From the NCBI RefSeq assembly GCF_030247185.1, contig NC_080571.1, positions 82,332,525 through 82,396,524 on the forward strand: a stretch of DNA of 64,000 bases. The letters are read 5' to 3'. The notes under the pieces are model-generated. The model worked only from the letters and a program-made list of their open reading frames with translations, was not told the DNA's origin and ran no database searches. How positions within the stretch are numbered: the first letter of the stretch is position 1; each line of letters starts with the position of its first letter. Source of the stretch: Malaya genurostris. Taxonomy: Eukaryota > Arthropoda > Insecta > Diptera > Culicidae. A program made the translations under genes and the position numbers. Positions 39,126 to 50,428 of the stretch are shown piece after piece.

Positions 39126-39750
39126 CTACCTTGATCAAAAAGTTCCCGGAATCACCACCGTGTGGCGCTCTCAGTTACTCGATTAGATTTTTGTCTAGGT
39201 TGCCACATGTGTCTTTGATATTTTATCAAATTTTTAGCTTGATACCGGGGCATTTGTGAATGTTACGCTGTATTGAGCACATCTGCGATGTCTTCGATTT
39301 TGTACAATTTTCAAAACGGAATTGAATTTGCAAAAACGAGTTTGAATTGAATTTTGCGCTAAAACAGTTTCAATGGTGCGAGTATAATTATTTGTTCCTC
39401 AGACGTGTCGCTGCAAAGCTGGTGCCGAACTACCATCAAACAATGCCATCGTTATCCGTGAATTCACCTAATTTGGCTTCGTGCGACTTTTCCCTATTCG
39501 GTCGACTCAAGAAACCGCTCCGAAGAAAGCGTTTCACCACCTGAGATGAGATTATGGAAAAATCGCAGATGGCTCTGATGGCCATACCAAAAACTAAATA
39601 TAAAAAATGCTTCGAGGGTTGAATCAAGCGCTGGCATAAGTGTGTTGCAGCCGATGGGGAGTACTATGGAGGGTACAATATTGATTCTGATGAATAATCT
39701 TGTATTTTGAATTTTCTAAATAAATTCCAGGAACTTTCTGCACAAGATAG
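39126..39750 (+). mobile_element. Mariner-type deletion derivative
   Basis: TA on both sides (39124-39125, 39751-39752). Terminal inverted repeats of about 28 bp: left CTACCTTGATCAAAAAGTTC, right inverted CTATCTTGTGCAGAAAGTTC. Total length 625 bp. The interior keeps only the last third of a transposase in a broken frame: NSPNLASCDFSLFGRLKKPL (third catalytic Asp in the CDF context) and, after a stop, KCFEG, KRWHKCVAADGEYYEG. It cannot make transposase but keeps both ends. Confidence 0.85.
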
Positions 39751-39774
39751 TATTTTAAAATTGAGTTTTCAACT

Positions 39775-41600
39775 CTTTCGTAACACTTTTTAACACCTAT
39801 AACTTACATAATATAGTACGTATAACGCTTCCTAACACACAAAACTTACAAAGAATAACGGCTGTAACAATTTATAACGTTTATAACTTACAAAAGAAAA
39901 ATGCATGTAATAATTCCTAAAGCCTAAAACTTATTTAAAGTAACGAATGTAACACTTCGCAATGCCTCCAACTTACAGCAAAGTAACGCATGTAACATTT
40001 CGTATCGCCTGTAATTCATAAAAGAGCAACGCATGTACGCCCACAACTCACAAAAAACTAACGCATGTCATTTTTCGTAACACCTGTAACCTAAGAAAAG
40101 TTACGATTCGCAACGCCTGTAACTTACAAAAAGTAACGCTTCGTAACGACTAAAACATACTAAAAAGTACCGCATGTAACGCATCGTAATGCTCGTAGCT
40201 TATAAACGAGTAACGCTTGTAACGCTTCGTAACGTTTATAACCCATAAGAAGTAACGCATGTAACGTTTTGTAACACCTATAACTTACTAAAAAGAAAAG
40301 CATTTAACGCTTCGTAACGCTTATAACTTACAAAAGAGTGACACTTCGTAACTTTTATAATTTACAAAAAAAATAACGCATGTAACGCTTCGTAATGCCT
40401 ATAACTTTCAAAAAAGTAACACTTTGTAACTTTCATAATTTACAAAATAAATAACGCATGTAACGCTTCGTAACGCCTATAACTTACAAAAAAGTAACGC
40501 ATGTAAAATCTATAAGTAACAAAAATGTAACTCTTGTAAAGCTTCGTAATGCCTATAACTTACAAAAAAATGTAACGCATGTAACATCTATAAGTAACAA
40601 AAAAGTAACGCTTGTAAAGCTTCGTAATGCCTATAACTTACAAAAAATGTAACGCATGTAACGCTTCGTAACATAAATAACTTACCAAAAAGTAACGCAT
40701 GTAAAAATTATAACTTACAAAAATGTAACGAATGTGGTGCTTATAACTTACAAAGAAGTAACGCTTTGTAACGCATACAGCTTTCAAAAAGGTAACGCAT
40801 GTAACGCTTCGTAAGCCCTATAACTTGCAAAAAAGCAACGCATATACCGCTGGGTAACGCCTTAAATGTACGAAAAAGTAACGCTTCGTAACGTTCCGTA
40901 ATGTCTATAATTTACAGAAAACTAACGGATGTAACGCTTCGTAACGCCTATAACTTACAAAAAAGTAGCGCATGTAACGCTTCGTAACTCTTATAATTTA
41001 CAAAAACACAACGAATGTAACGCTTCGTAACGCCTATTACTTATGAAAAAGTAACGCATGTAACGTCTATAAATTACGAAAATATTACGCATGTAAAGCT
41101 TCGTAATGCCTATAACTTACAAAAATGTAACGCATGTAACGTCTATGAATTACAAAAAGGTAACGCATGTAACGTCTATAAATTACAAAACAGTAACGCA
41201 TGTAACGCTTCGTAACGACTATAACTTACAAAAAAGTAACGCATGTAAAAATTATAACTTACAAGAAAGTAATGAATGTAGCGCTTATAACATACAAAGA
41301 AGTAACGCTTTGTAACGTCTACAACTTTCAAAAAAGTAACGCGTGTAATGCTTCGTAAGCCCTAAAAGTTACAAAGAAGTAACACATGTAACGCTTCGTA
41401 ATGCCTATGATTAACAAAAAAGTAATGCATGTATCGCTTCGTCACGCCTATAGCATACAAAACAGTGGCCTTTGTAACGCTTCGTAACGACTATAACCTA
41501 CTAAAATGTAGCGCGTGCAACGCTTCGTCGCTCCTACGCCTACAAAAAAAGTAGCGCATGTTACGCTTCGTAACACCTATAACTTCCTTAGAAGTAACGG
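39775..41600 (+). repeat. Minisatellite, 43-bp period with 9-bp substructure
   Basis: About 40 degenerate copies of a unit built from GTAACGCAT, GTAACGCTT, CGTAACGCC and TATAACTTACAAAAAA. The first three sub-blocks are variants of one 9-mer, so the array has a hierarchical origin. Copies vary by deletion of one sub-block, giving local periods from about 24 to 50. The array borders the mariner derivative on the left; traces (CGTAACG) continue on both sides of the SINE on the right. Confidence 0.93.
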
Positions 41601-41752
41601 TTTTTAACATTCTTAATTTCCATAAAATAACTTAAATGATTTGTAACTTTCAGTTGAAGAAAATTTCTAGTTTTTTCTTCCCAACGTAACGCTTCCCATC
41701 TCACGATAATATCGAGCGAAGCGCCTCGTCTAATGGAACATTTTTCCAAATT

Positions 41753-41906
41753 GGGGACGGGTATAGCGTGATGGGTAAGTCGATGCCTTTCACGCAACCC
41801 GCCTGGGTTCGATTCCCAATCCCGCACATAGGGTCAGAAAGTTTTTCTAGTCCGAAGAGGCCAAAGATTGCAAGGTTAAAACCTTTATAATCGAAACAAA
41901 AAAAAT
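41753..41906 (+). mobile_element. tRNA-derived SINE, copy 2
   Basis: The fuller copy of the element at 144-287. A-box region TAGCGTGATGGGTAAG at 41764-41779 and perfect B box GGTTCGATTCC at 41806-41816, 27 bases downstream, as in tRNA promoters. The shared body runs from CCGCACATAGGGTCAGAAAG to TTATAATCGAAAC and an A tail. The 3' body has no tRNA similarity. No clear target-site duplication was found. Confidence 0.85.
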
Positions 41907-42573
41907 GTATATGACCCTCACTTAGACATTGACTCAGATAGGCCTCTAAAAACATCGTAACGTGTATAGCTTCAAATACTAAACTGCTATTTTATGTATT
42001 TTATGTATTATTATTACGGCCATTTTATGTAGTTCTGACTCTGTTCTGCTTCGTAGGGCCTGCCGCTGCGTGCTTTATCGGCAGTGGAGTTTTGACCATC
42101 ACGTAACTCTCAAAACGTCTATCTCACGGTGTAATCCACAGGATCAACAGCCCCATAATATTTCTCAAACTTTTCTGCGTTCTTTTTCTGATTTGATGTT
42201 TTATTTTCGATATTTTTTTTGAATCGGAAGTTTTTCTTCAAAGTATATTTAATTACGAAAGTTTAATTGATTACCTAAAACATTGTTAAAAAATAATGTG
42301 ACTTAGAACACATACACACTTTTCAAATGATGAGTCTTGAGTGAAAACAATCTTTAAACCAGTAAAAAACACTTTATTTGTTTCATCTTTCATGCAAATC
42401 GAAGGGGGTCGTGCCAACAGCCAACCGATTCCGCATGCATTTACTCCATTTTTTTGCATAAATATCTGTTTATTAATCTTATTTTTGTGTATTACATCAA
42501 CATTTTACAGTACAAGTGTTTTGACCCTTTGGCCTTTCATCTTTGTTGTTCATACGATTCGTTATTAATAATA
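41907..42573. other. Unassigned sequence
   Basis: No gene recognised. The TA at 42572-42573 is the target of the ITmD37E element. Confidence 0.35.
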
Positions 42574-43503
42574 AAGACTGTCCCAGAAAGTATGGATGCT
42601 GTAAATAATTCACAAGTGTTAGATATTCAAATTTTATTCGATATACTGATAATATTGGACTACAACAACAGAACATTATTCTCAACATTTGCTACTTAGC
42701 CATTGTAGACTAGCTGGCGCACCGTCTTGAGAACGTTCCTCATTAAATTTCGTACAGACTTCTTGGCGACACGTTTTGACACTTTTTTTCAATCTTTTTC
42801 GAACTGTTGAATAGTTTCGGCTGCCGAGACATGTTTCCTAAGATGTGCCTTCGTTAATGCCCAAAATTCCTCAATTGGTCGAAGTTGTGGGCAATTTGGT
42901 GGATTCATGACTTTTGGGACGAAAGTGACATTTTTGGTAGTATACCATTCTACCGTTGATTTCGAGTAGTGGTAAGAAGCAAGATCTGGCCAGAAGACGA
43001 CGGGATCCTTGTGGCTTCGAATTATGGGTAGAAGTCGTTTTTGTAAACATTCCTTGATGTATATTTCGCTGTTCATTGAAGCAGTGGTGATGAAGGGTTT
43101 CGAAATCTTACCGCCGCTACAAATTGCTTGCCAGGCCATAGCTTTCTTACCAATTTTTTCCACTTCAATCGATGTCTCGGACTGGTTTGACACTTGTCCT
43201 TCTCGCACCGTATAATATTGTGGTCCCGACAAGGATTTGTAATCGAGTTTCACGTAGGTTTCGTCGTCCATGATTATGCAGTTCAAATTTCCAGCAAGAA
43301 CCCTCAGCCTGATCGATGCTTCTTGTTTCGGACTACGTTTTGGTTGTTTCTGCTTCTTATAGGTTCGAAGATTCAAACGTTCTTTAGCACGAAGAACTCT
43401 TGACTTCGAAGTGCCCACTTTTTTGGCCACATCCCGAACTGAAACCTCCTTCTTTTGCTCGAACGCCTTCAGTATACGTTTATCCAACTGAGGGTTAGCA
43501 GGA
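42574..43503 (-). mobile_element. ITmD37E (Tc1/mariner) element, truncated
   Basis: The transposase-3' end keeps its terminal repeat (AAGACTGTCCCAGAAAGTAT) after TA at 42572-42573. The other end stops within the coding region at about 43503, where the match to the second copy (53373-54058) ends and interspersed repeat C begins. The DNA-binding N-terminus and one terminal repeat are therefore lost. Confidence 0.88.
42696..43503 (-). pseudogene. ITmD37E transposase, N-terminus lost, one nonsense codon
   Basis: Minus-strand transposase fragment of about 265 residues. The second HTH part (VRDVAKKVGTSKSRVLRAKE) precedes the catalytic domain: first Asp in CIIMDDETYVKLD, second in VFWPDLASYHYSK, and Glu in CPQLRPIEEFW. 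Counting gives exactly 37 residues between the second Asp and this Glu, the DD37E signature of the mosquito ITmD37E group. A TGA at about 42791 interrupts the C-terminus (after QQFEKD); the frame continues open for about 29 codons to a TAA at 42696. Otherwise intact, so recently active. Confidence 0.9.
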
Positions 43504-44260
43504 CCCGGTATATACTCATCAAACCCGTCTCGAAAATACCTATATTGTAAATGTTTTTAAGCAATATTAAAGAACCGGAAGACGTCATCTGGGATTTCCG
43601 AACCACTTCAAACATCGATTTCCGTCATCTACTCATCAATCCCGTTCAGAATATACCAATATTGTAGTAATTTCCATGGAACCGGAAATTGTTTTCATTG
43701 GATGCAAAAACCTCTTTTTACGAAGTAGGTTCGTAAAAAAAGTTTACGGTATTTGGGATTTGGTTCGTAAAAAGAGTTGCGTAAAAAGAGGTAACGTAGA
43801 AAAAGTGTTCGTAAACGGAGGTTTGGGTGTACATCACTTGGCTTCAGACGCTAAGCATCCTTTGGATCCTTCTCGGATCTATGGCGCGTTTTACCCATAG
43901 CTTGGGTAGGTAGACAGCTGCGAATAAAATATAAAACGAAATCGAAATTAGTCGTAGTAGGTTATTCGTCTATCCACATCGAGTGTTATATGACGAATAT
44001 GCAGTTACTCCGATTACGTACACTTTTTTACGTTACCTCCCATTACGAGCCTTATTTACGAACCGAATTTCAAATAACGTAATATTTTTTCATGTAATAA
44101 ATCCCAACTGTCGTGAAAAAAATGTTTACGAATCTACTTCGTAGAAAAGCGGTTTTCGCATAAAGTAAAAACGATTTCCGGCTCATTGATATTCCTTGAA
44201 AACCATCACAATATGGGTATATGTAAAGGTTTCAAAGGAATATAAATAAACCGGAAGTCG
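43504..44260. repeat. Interspersed repeat C, further copies
   Basis: Two tandem blocks with CTCATCAAACCCGT/CTCATCAATCCCGT (43514, 43630) and ACCGGAAGACGTCATCTG. Then an inverted copy of the repeat start (43690-43835, ending GGAGGTTTGGGTGTAC) and a direct one (44010-44165, TTACGAACCGAATTTC, CTACTTCGTAG). The inverted pair encloses about 200 bp and may be a single MITE. Confidence 0.55.
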
Positions 44261-44379
44261 CTGTTTTGGATGTTGAAATGACCTCTAACATCATATTTTT
44301 ACACCTACTTTTCACATTCGTTTCGAAAATATCCATTAGATTGCAGTTTTTCACATTCGTCACAAAAAAAAAACTTTTG

Positions 44380-45360
44380 TCGTGAATACGACTTACTTTA
44401 CTATGGGGTGCCTTTTCAAAATTTACCCGCTGGGAGAGTGATAAGTTTTTGATCGAGAATATTTCTTGTTGTATCTAACGTATCAACATCATTTTCGCTA
44501 CATGTCATCTGAAATATGATCATCAATTTATGATCATATTTTCAGTTGTTTGACATAATCACAAATAATTCAAAACTAAAGTTTTCTGAAATGTTTGGTA
44601 TCAAGGAGTATCAAAGCAGAAAACTTACGACTTGTGTTAGCCTTTCTCGTACCCGAGCCGACGGTTTGGACGTAGTCAGCAACATTTCATTTCTGCGTTA
44701 CCTACTGAGTAGGTCTAAAAGATAAACACTTGACATATTTTGTTCATTCTTGTTTGCGCAGTTGACTGAACAGGAAGTGAAGCAAGGGCATCATTTCGGT
44801 TGGTTGAGGTCCACAGCTCAGTTTCAGTTTCAGTATCGAGAAATCAGTTTCTGAATAAAATTTCAGAATTAAGTTCCAGATACGGAATCAAGCATTCAGT
44901 TCTGCTGCGTGACGGTTTTTGTTTGTACATCGTTCGCAGTGTGAATTTCACTTCATACAAGAGCGATTGCGTCATCCAGCTGCTGGTCGTTTGCATTGCA
45001 ATCAGCCCTTCAATGGGCTCTGAATGTTATCTAAAGAACTTTTAGAATTACTTATCTGTTGAAATATGCAAATCGGAAGTGAAAAAATTAGTTTAGTGAA
45101 GGTTTACAGTCTAATAGGTTCTAATTAGAAAAATTTCGCACACTTTTCTCGGATTTTTGACGTAAATACGTTTTACTTTACTATGGAGCGCCTTTTAAGA
45201 GCTTATCGTTTGTTCCATTTAACATAGTTTTCTCTCAACAGAATTTTCAGTATCATGAGGTAATCGCAAATAATTCAAATTGCATTTTACCTAACTATTT
45301 CATAGTTGAATAAGCTAAAAAATTGATACTTCATTCATTCTAACCTACGTAGTCGACTCC
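44380..45360 (+). repeat. Interspersed repeat B, copies 2 and 3
   Basis: 44380-44900 matches 6190-6730 in order (TTTACTATGGGGTGCC, TTCTTGTTGTATCTAAC, GAAATATGATCATCAATTTA, CAGTTGACTGAACAGGAAG, CAGTTTCAG). A third, shorter copy (45150-45360) starts at TACTTTACTATGGAGCGCC. Confidence 0.65.
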
Positions 45361-46285
45361 TTCAATTCAGACCAGAATCCAGTTCTAGAGTTCAGTTCTG
45401 GATTTCAGATTAAGATTTCCACAATCCAGATCTTAACTGCGTCCAGAATCCAAGGCCAGAATCGAGTTCCAGAATTCTGAATCTGTAGTTGAAACCGAAT
45501 TTTAGAACTTGATTCTGCGCCTGGATTCTGGAACTGTTTGTATCATGGTCTCGATTCTAAACCTGGGCTCTCGAACTAAATTTCAGGAAAGAATTCTGGA
45601 CTTTCATAATTCAACTGAATTCTGGAACTGAAGATGCGTGTCAGACCAGGATTCAGTTTCACAGTTTCTGTCCGGAGTTCAGAATTCTGTACCAGAATCC
45701 TGAAACTGAGTTCTGAAACTGAAGCTCTGGAACTTCAGACCAAAATCTAGGATTATAAATCAGATTAAAAATTCAATTGTATTTCCAGAACTCAGTTGTA
45801 AAATACACTACAGAATCCATGTTCAGAATTCAGTTCAGTGCAGGATTAGAATTTGGTTCAAGAATTCAGTTCTACAGAAGAATAACTGAAATCAGGAAAT
45901 AGAATCTGAAGATCTTTGAACTAAATTAATTTGAATCTCGGAGCTGAGTTCGGAATCCGAATTTTAAAACTGAATCCTGAACCAGAATTCTGTAGCTAAC
46001 ACTCAGCTGTAGAATCTAGATGCAGGATTCAGGTTACTAGGATTCAGGTTAAGAATTCATTGCCGAGCCAGAATCCTGGTCTCGAATTTAGTTCCACAAC
46101 GCAGATTCAGTAATCAGTTCAGCAATCCAGAATTAAGTTTTAGAATTCAGCTTCAGAATTCAGTTCCAGAATCTAGTTAACATCAAAACTGAGAATTCCG
46201 ATACAAAATCCAGTTCTAGTTCAGTCGGCTTCAACATTTGTTTCCAAAAATTCAGGTTCAAAACTCAGATTCTTCAATATCATAA
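45361..46285 (+). repeat. Degenerate CAGTTCCAGAATC-type tandem array
   Basis: About 0.9 kb of poorly conserved short units (CCAGAATCCAGTTCTAGA, TTCAGAATTCAGTTCC and the like, period about 12-24). It directly follows repeat B, as the shorter array does at 6598-6730, so the array seems to be the variable tail of that repeat. Confidence 0.65.
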
Positions 46286-46296
46286 AAAATGAACCA

Positions 46297-46362
46297 TGCA
46301 TTTTATTCGTATTCACGTCATCCGGTTATGTCTCTGACATTACCCACCCGTCTTTTTTTAGG
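46297..46362 (+). repeat. Dispersed 60-bp module, copy 3
   Basis: TTTATTCGTATTCACGTCAT, GGTTATGTCTCTGACATT, ACCCACCCGTC. Closest to copy 1 at 10130. Confidence 0.75.
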
Positions 46363-47133
46363 ACGTGAATCGAACGTGCCTAGAAAGTCAAAGTCTCTGT
46401 CATATTCGTTGCTTTAATTGCATTGCCACCGGCGAACGACCGCAACTTGGTTAAAGCCGGGTATAAATAAACGACATAAAAAATATGCATTGCCATTCAA
46501 TAGGGGATAATCACGCAAATTGATGCATTCCACCGACATTTGCTGTTAGTTGTTTATCACCTTAAGAAACGTTACTTTACATTGTTGCTCTAATAGTCTA
46601 GTTAATCTGATCTAAGCAAATTGGTTTGAATCTTGAAACTCCGTAGTAAACAATTCTAAAAAAATAACAAACCGCATCTTCCAGGTGCAATACAAACTAA
46701 TGACCCCTATCTACAGGGTCGTAGAATCTAAAACGGACAGAAGTCGGAACTGTTTGTATTCTATTATTAGGCAACGAAAAATTGCCAAATCATTCGTCAA
46801 ATTGGTATACATTACCGTTAATTGACTTGTTCTTTCTTCATCAACAGTACGATCGTTTCGTACAAACTAATTGAAAGTGTTGAACGCCGTTCTTAAAAAC
46901 AGTACGAATCCACTGCCAATCGAAACATACTTTGCTGTCTCAGTTCTGGTAGATGGATTTGGATCTAACCTCAGTCCATCCGTGCACCTGACAGAACGTG
47001 ACTATCATTCTGTAAGTTTGGGATTCCAGTCGAAGCGAAACTAGGCGGATCAGAATAATTACATCGCAAGCATCGAAGCAACAATTAGATTACACCAGGA
47101 CGCGTTGCCGTTTTAGTTTAGTTTACGATCGAT
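46363..47133. other. AGPS upstream region
   Basis: No transposon or coding frame recognised. Composition rises toward the core promoter. This is the likely proximal regulatory DNA of the AGPS gene, but no specific factor site can be asserted. Confidence 0.35.
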
Positions 47134-47168
47134 TCAGTACGGATTAAACCTCTAACCGATTCGGTCGA
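47134..47168 (+). promoter_or_regulatory. Inr + DPE core promoter of AGPS (predicted)
   Basis: TTCAGTA with the initiator A at 47136, and GGTCG at 47163-47167, exactly +28 to +32 from that A. This matches the insect downstream promoter element RGWYV at its required spacing. No TATA box is seen 30 bases upstream, as expected of DPE promoters. The implied 5'UTR is 93 nt. Confidence 0.5.
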
Positions 47169-47228
47169 TCGGTCACAATCACGGTTGCAAACTAGAATTG
47201 AGCCTCAAACTTCTCAAAAAATAAAAAA

Positions 47229-48551
47229 ATGAACACGCAGGAAGCGATTCAAATTACCAGTGTCTTCCCGAAACGCCGTCAGGATATGTTTCGATGGGAC
47301 GGTTGGGGCTATAAGGATTGTCGATTTGTGATGCAGGACGGTGTGGCAACCTTCCAGGGGATGCGATATTCGATCGGTGGAAAAAAGTTGGGTAATCTAA
47401 TGGTGTGGATTGAGGATATGTTTAAAATTGATGGCATTAAACCTAAGCCGGATGTGAAGCCCCCCACCGAATTTCCGGAACCGATTCGGAGCGAGGCGTT
47501 TTTGAATGATCTATCAAAAGCTGCGATAGACTGGTCCGAGGACGGGATGGATCGCGTGATGCGGTGTCACGGGCAAACCCTGACGGATGTGGAAAATTTG
47601 CGTAGGCACAAATTCACGCGACTTCCGGATTTGATTATTTGGCCGGTTTGTCACGAACAGGTGGTAAGCATTGTGGAACTGGCCACGATTCATAATGTGG
47701 CTTTGATTCCGGTCGGTGGAAACACTGCAGTCTCGTTGTCCTCGACGACGCCGAACATCACCGATCGAACGATTGCCGCCGTGGACATGACGCAGATGAA
47801 CCGCTTGTTGTGGTTGTCCGAGGAAAATATGACGGCCTGTTTCGAGACCGGTATTGTGGGACAGGACATCGAAAGGGAGCTGAGGAAGCATGGGTTCACC
47901 CTTGGCCATGAACCAGATTCGCACGAGTTTTCCACTTTGGGTGGTTGGATTGCGACCCGAGCTTCTGGCATGAAAAAAAATCGCTACGGAAATATCGAAG
48001 ACATCGTCGTCCGGACTAAGATGGTAACGGGAAATGGTCAGCTGGAGAAACAATTCACGGCTCCTCGTGTTTCGATTGGACCGGATTTTGATCACATTGT
48101 CTTCGGTTCGGAAGGAACGTACGGAATCGTAACGGAAGCTGTGGTCAAAATTCACTACGTTCCGGAAGTGCGCCATTACGGGTCGTTAGTTTTTGCCGAT
48201 TTCGATACCGGAGTTAGTTTCCTACGGGAACTGTCGGATAAACAACTGCGACCGGCCAGCATCCGGTTGATCGACAACGTTCAGTTCAAGTGTGGAATGT
48301 TGCTTGATCCGACCGGCCAGTGGTACAGTGGATTGCTGGACATTGTGAAGCATTTTTATCTGACATTTTTCTGTGGATTTCGAATGGATCGTGTTGTGGC
48401 GGTGACGTTGCTGTTCGAAGGACAGGCACAAACCGTGGAGCACCACGAACAGGAAGTGTATGTCGTTGCGAAGAAATATGGTGGAATCAAGGGTGGTGAA
48501 CATAATGGCCGAAAAGGATACTTGCTGACATTCCTAGCTGGTTACATGAGG
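47229..48551 (+). CDS. AGPS: Alkylglycerone-phosphate synthase, coding exon 1
   Basis: FAD enzyme that exchanges the acyl chain of acyl-DHAP for a fatty alcohol, the ether-bond-forming step of ether-lipid synthesis in peroxisomes. Exon 1 gives residues 1-441: RWDGWGYKD (22-30), RLPDLIIWPVCHEQVVSIVE (131-150, start of the FAD-binding domain), PVGGNTAVS (161-169), DMTQMNRLLWL (186-196), GHEPDSHEFSTLGGWIATRA (226-245), SGMKKNRYGNIED (246-258), FGSEGTYGIVTEA (292-304), RPASIRLIDN (341-350), VTLLFEG (392-398). The start has an A-rich context fitting insect initiation. The exon ends at AGG|GTGAGT in phase 0. Odd points: the third Gly of the usual PIGGGTSVS loop is Asn, and the residues just after it diverge. 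No PTS2-like signal is evident in the first 25 residues. Confidence 0.95.
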
Positions 48552-49133
48552 GTGAGTTAAGAAAGTTGGGATTGGTAGTTAGGCAGTAAAGTAGTGGCTG
48601 TAAGTTTGTCAAAAGAAAATGGATTTGTGCTATGATTTATGTTTTGCATGGCGTTCATTAGAAACTCGTAATCGAATGTTATTTACGATTTTATTTTGCT
48701 TCAAACAACCTCTAACATGTAAACATAATTAGACAATCGAAAGTAACACCTAACTATAAAAGGAGGTCATTTGACAAGATTACATACTGCATCCGTTTCA
48801 TTGTCTGATTCATCTGAACTTTAGTTTATGACTCAGGGTGGTGTTAACTCAATCGATGATCCACCGTAAATCGACCAGCCCCGACTTAATGCAATGTTTG
48901 TATCAAATGGATTCCAATATTACAGAAAAATTTTCGTTCCCTTGCGATCGACGTGTATTTAGTTTACGTTTTTTTTCAGTTTTATATGTTATAATTAACA
49001 TTATCCGACCTTACCAATGATCCGTTTGTTTTATTTCTTACCGTTCGTATCCAACAAAATCCTGTGAGCGTGGTTTCATATGGCGCGCAGCAGAATATTT
49101 TTTCTATAGACGTTACTACTTAAAATAGTAATA

Positions 49134-50074
49134 CAGGGTCCGGCACTCGAAGTGTAACCAATTAAAAAGGCCATAAATTCAGTTTGGAAAATTACTTTTA
49201 CTTAATTCAAAGTACAAAATGTGTAAAAATAATACAAAATTCCGAATCAATTCACTTTTGCTCGATATGACCACCTTTTGCCTTGACTTGATGACTTGAG
49301 AGAGCGCAGGAGTTGCTTCGTTTGGCCGAAAGCGGTCAATTTCCGAACATTGTATTTTCTGACGAGAAAATTTTTCCAATTGAGCAATTCGTAAACTCTC
49401 AAAACGATAGGGTTTACTTGACCGACCGTTCATACGAGAATTTGAGTCATCGATTGGCCATCAGGAGGCAGTACCCGCAACAGATAATGGTTTGGGCCGC
49501 TGTAACCGCAGATGGGCGCTCTCCAATCGTTTTCATCGAGCCTGGCGTCAAGGTAAATGCGACATATTATCGGGAAAGTATTCTGGAGGTTGCTTTGAAG
49601 CCGCGGGCAGACAAACATTTCGGTGGCAGACCATGGACGTTTCAGCAGGACTCGGCACCGTCTCACAAAGCTCGAGTGAACCAAGAATGGCTGAAAAACA
49701 ACGTTCCGAACTTCATCACGTCCACACAATGGCTCTTGAATTCACCAGATGCGAATCCAATGGATTATTCTCTTTGGGCCATTTTGGAGAGCAAAGTCCG
49801 AACTAAAAGATACACCAGTCTTGAGGCGCTGAAAAAAGTTATTGTCCGCGAGTGGGCCAAAATACCTGCAAGTCACATTCGGCCAAACGAAGCAATTCCT
49901 TCGCTCTCTCAAGTCATCAAGTCAAGGCAAAAGGTGGTCATATCGAGCAAAAGTGAATTGATTCTGAATTTTGTATTATTTTTACACATTTTGTACTTTG
50001 AATTAAGTAAAAGTAATTTTCCAAACTGAATTTACGGCCTTTTTAATTGGTTACACTTCGAGTGCCGGACCCTG
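49134..50074 (+). mobile_element. maT (DD37D) element with 197-bp inverted arms
   Basis: TA at 49132-49133 and 50075-50076. Arms 49134-49330 and 49878-50074 are inverted copies beginning CAGGGTCCGGCACTCGAAG. The right arm is the natural 3' end, including the last 42 codons of the transposase. The left arm is the same sequence inverted, so the true 5' end and the DNA-binding domain have been replaced. Total 941 bp. See findings. Confidence 0.9.
49313..50029 (+). CDS. maT-type transposase catalytic domain, N-terminus missing
   Basis: Tc1/mariner-superfamily transposase fragment of about 235 residues, open throughout. Catalytic triad: first Asp in NIVFSDEKIFPIE, second in TFQQDSAPSHKAR, third in NSPDANPMDYSLW. 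There are 37 residues between the second and third, the DD37D spacing of maT elements. The stretch YPQQIMVWAAVTADGRSP and the C-terminal SLEALKKVIVREWAKI fit this group. The two helix-turn-helix domains (about 110 residues) are absent, so it cannot bind terminal repeats. An ATG at 49313 falls within the inverted arm; whether anything is made is unknown. A catalytic domain without stops implies recent rearrangement. Confidence 0.85.
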   Translation: MLRLAESGQFPNIVFSDEKIFPIEQFVNSQNDRVYLTDRSYENLSHRLAIRRQYPQQIMVWAAVTADGRSPIVFIEPGVKVNATYYRESILEVALKPRADKHFGGRPWTFQQDSAPSHKARVNQEWLKNNVPNFITSTQWLLNSPDANPMDYSLWAILESKVRTKRYTSLEALKKVIVREWAKIPASHIRPNEAIPSLSQVIKSRQKVVISSKSELILNFVLFLHILYFELSKSNFPN

Positions 50075-50428
50075 TAATAAGAATAGAATGATTATTAATA
50101 CCCAAACAGTCATTCTCCCTCATAAGACGTATTTTGCTTTATACGTCGAATTCCTTAAGGGTGAGATGAAAAATGATAATCTATAAATCTTGCAAGAAAT
50201 ATTACAGACGGTTTTATGAAAACAAGTTGAGGAAATGATTGGATAAACCAACGTCAATTTAAAACCCCACGAAAGGTTTAAATACAGTTCAGAGATAGGG
50301 CCTCAATCCGGAATACTTGATATATTTGAAGTATTTTGAATTATTTTCGAATTTAGAATGAGTGGTTACATACAATCCAATTCACATCCTCTCATTCTGC
50401 TACTAACGCAGAAAACGAATGCCGCTTT

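Noticed and set aside
39775..41600. CRISPR-like or telomeric array
   Set aside because: Units are contiguous without unique spacers, degenerate, and not TTAGG. It is a eukaryotic minisatellite.
47514..48503. Minus-strand open frames of 220 and 93 codons within AGPS
   Set aside because: Antisense shadows of a conserved exon; no domain of their own.
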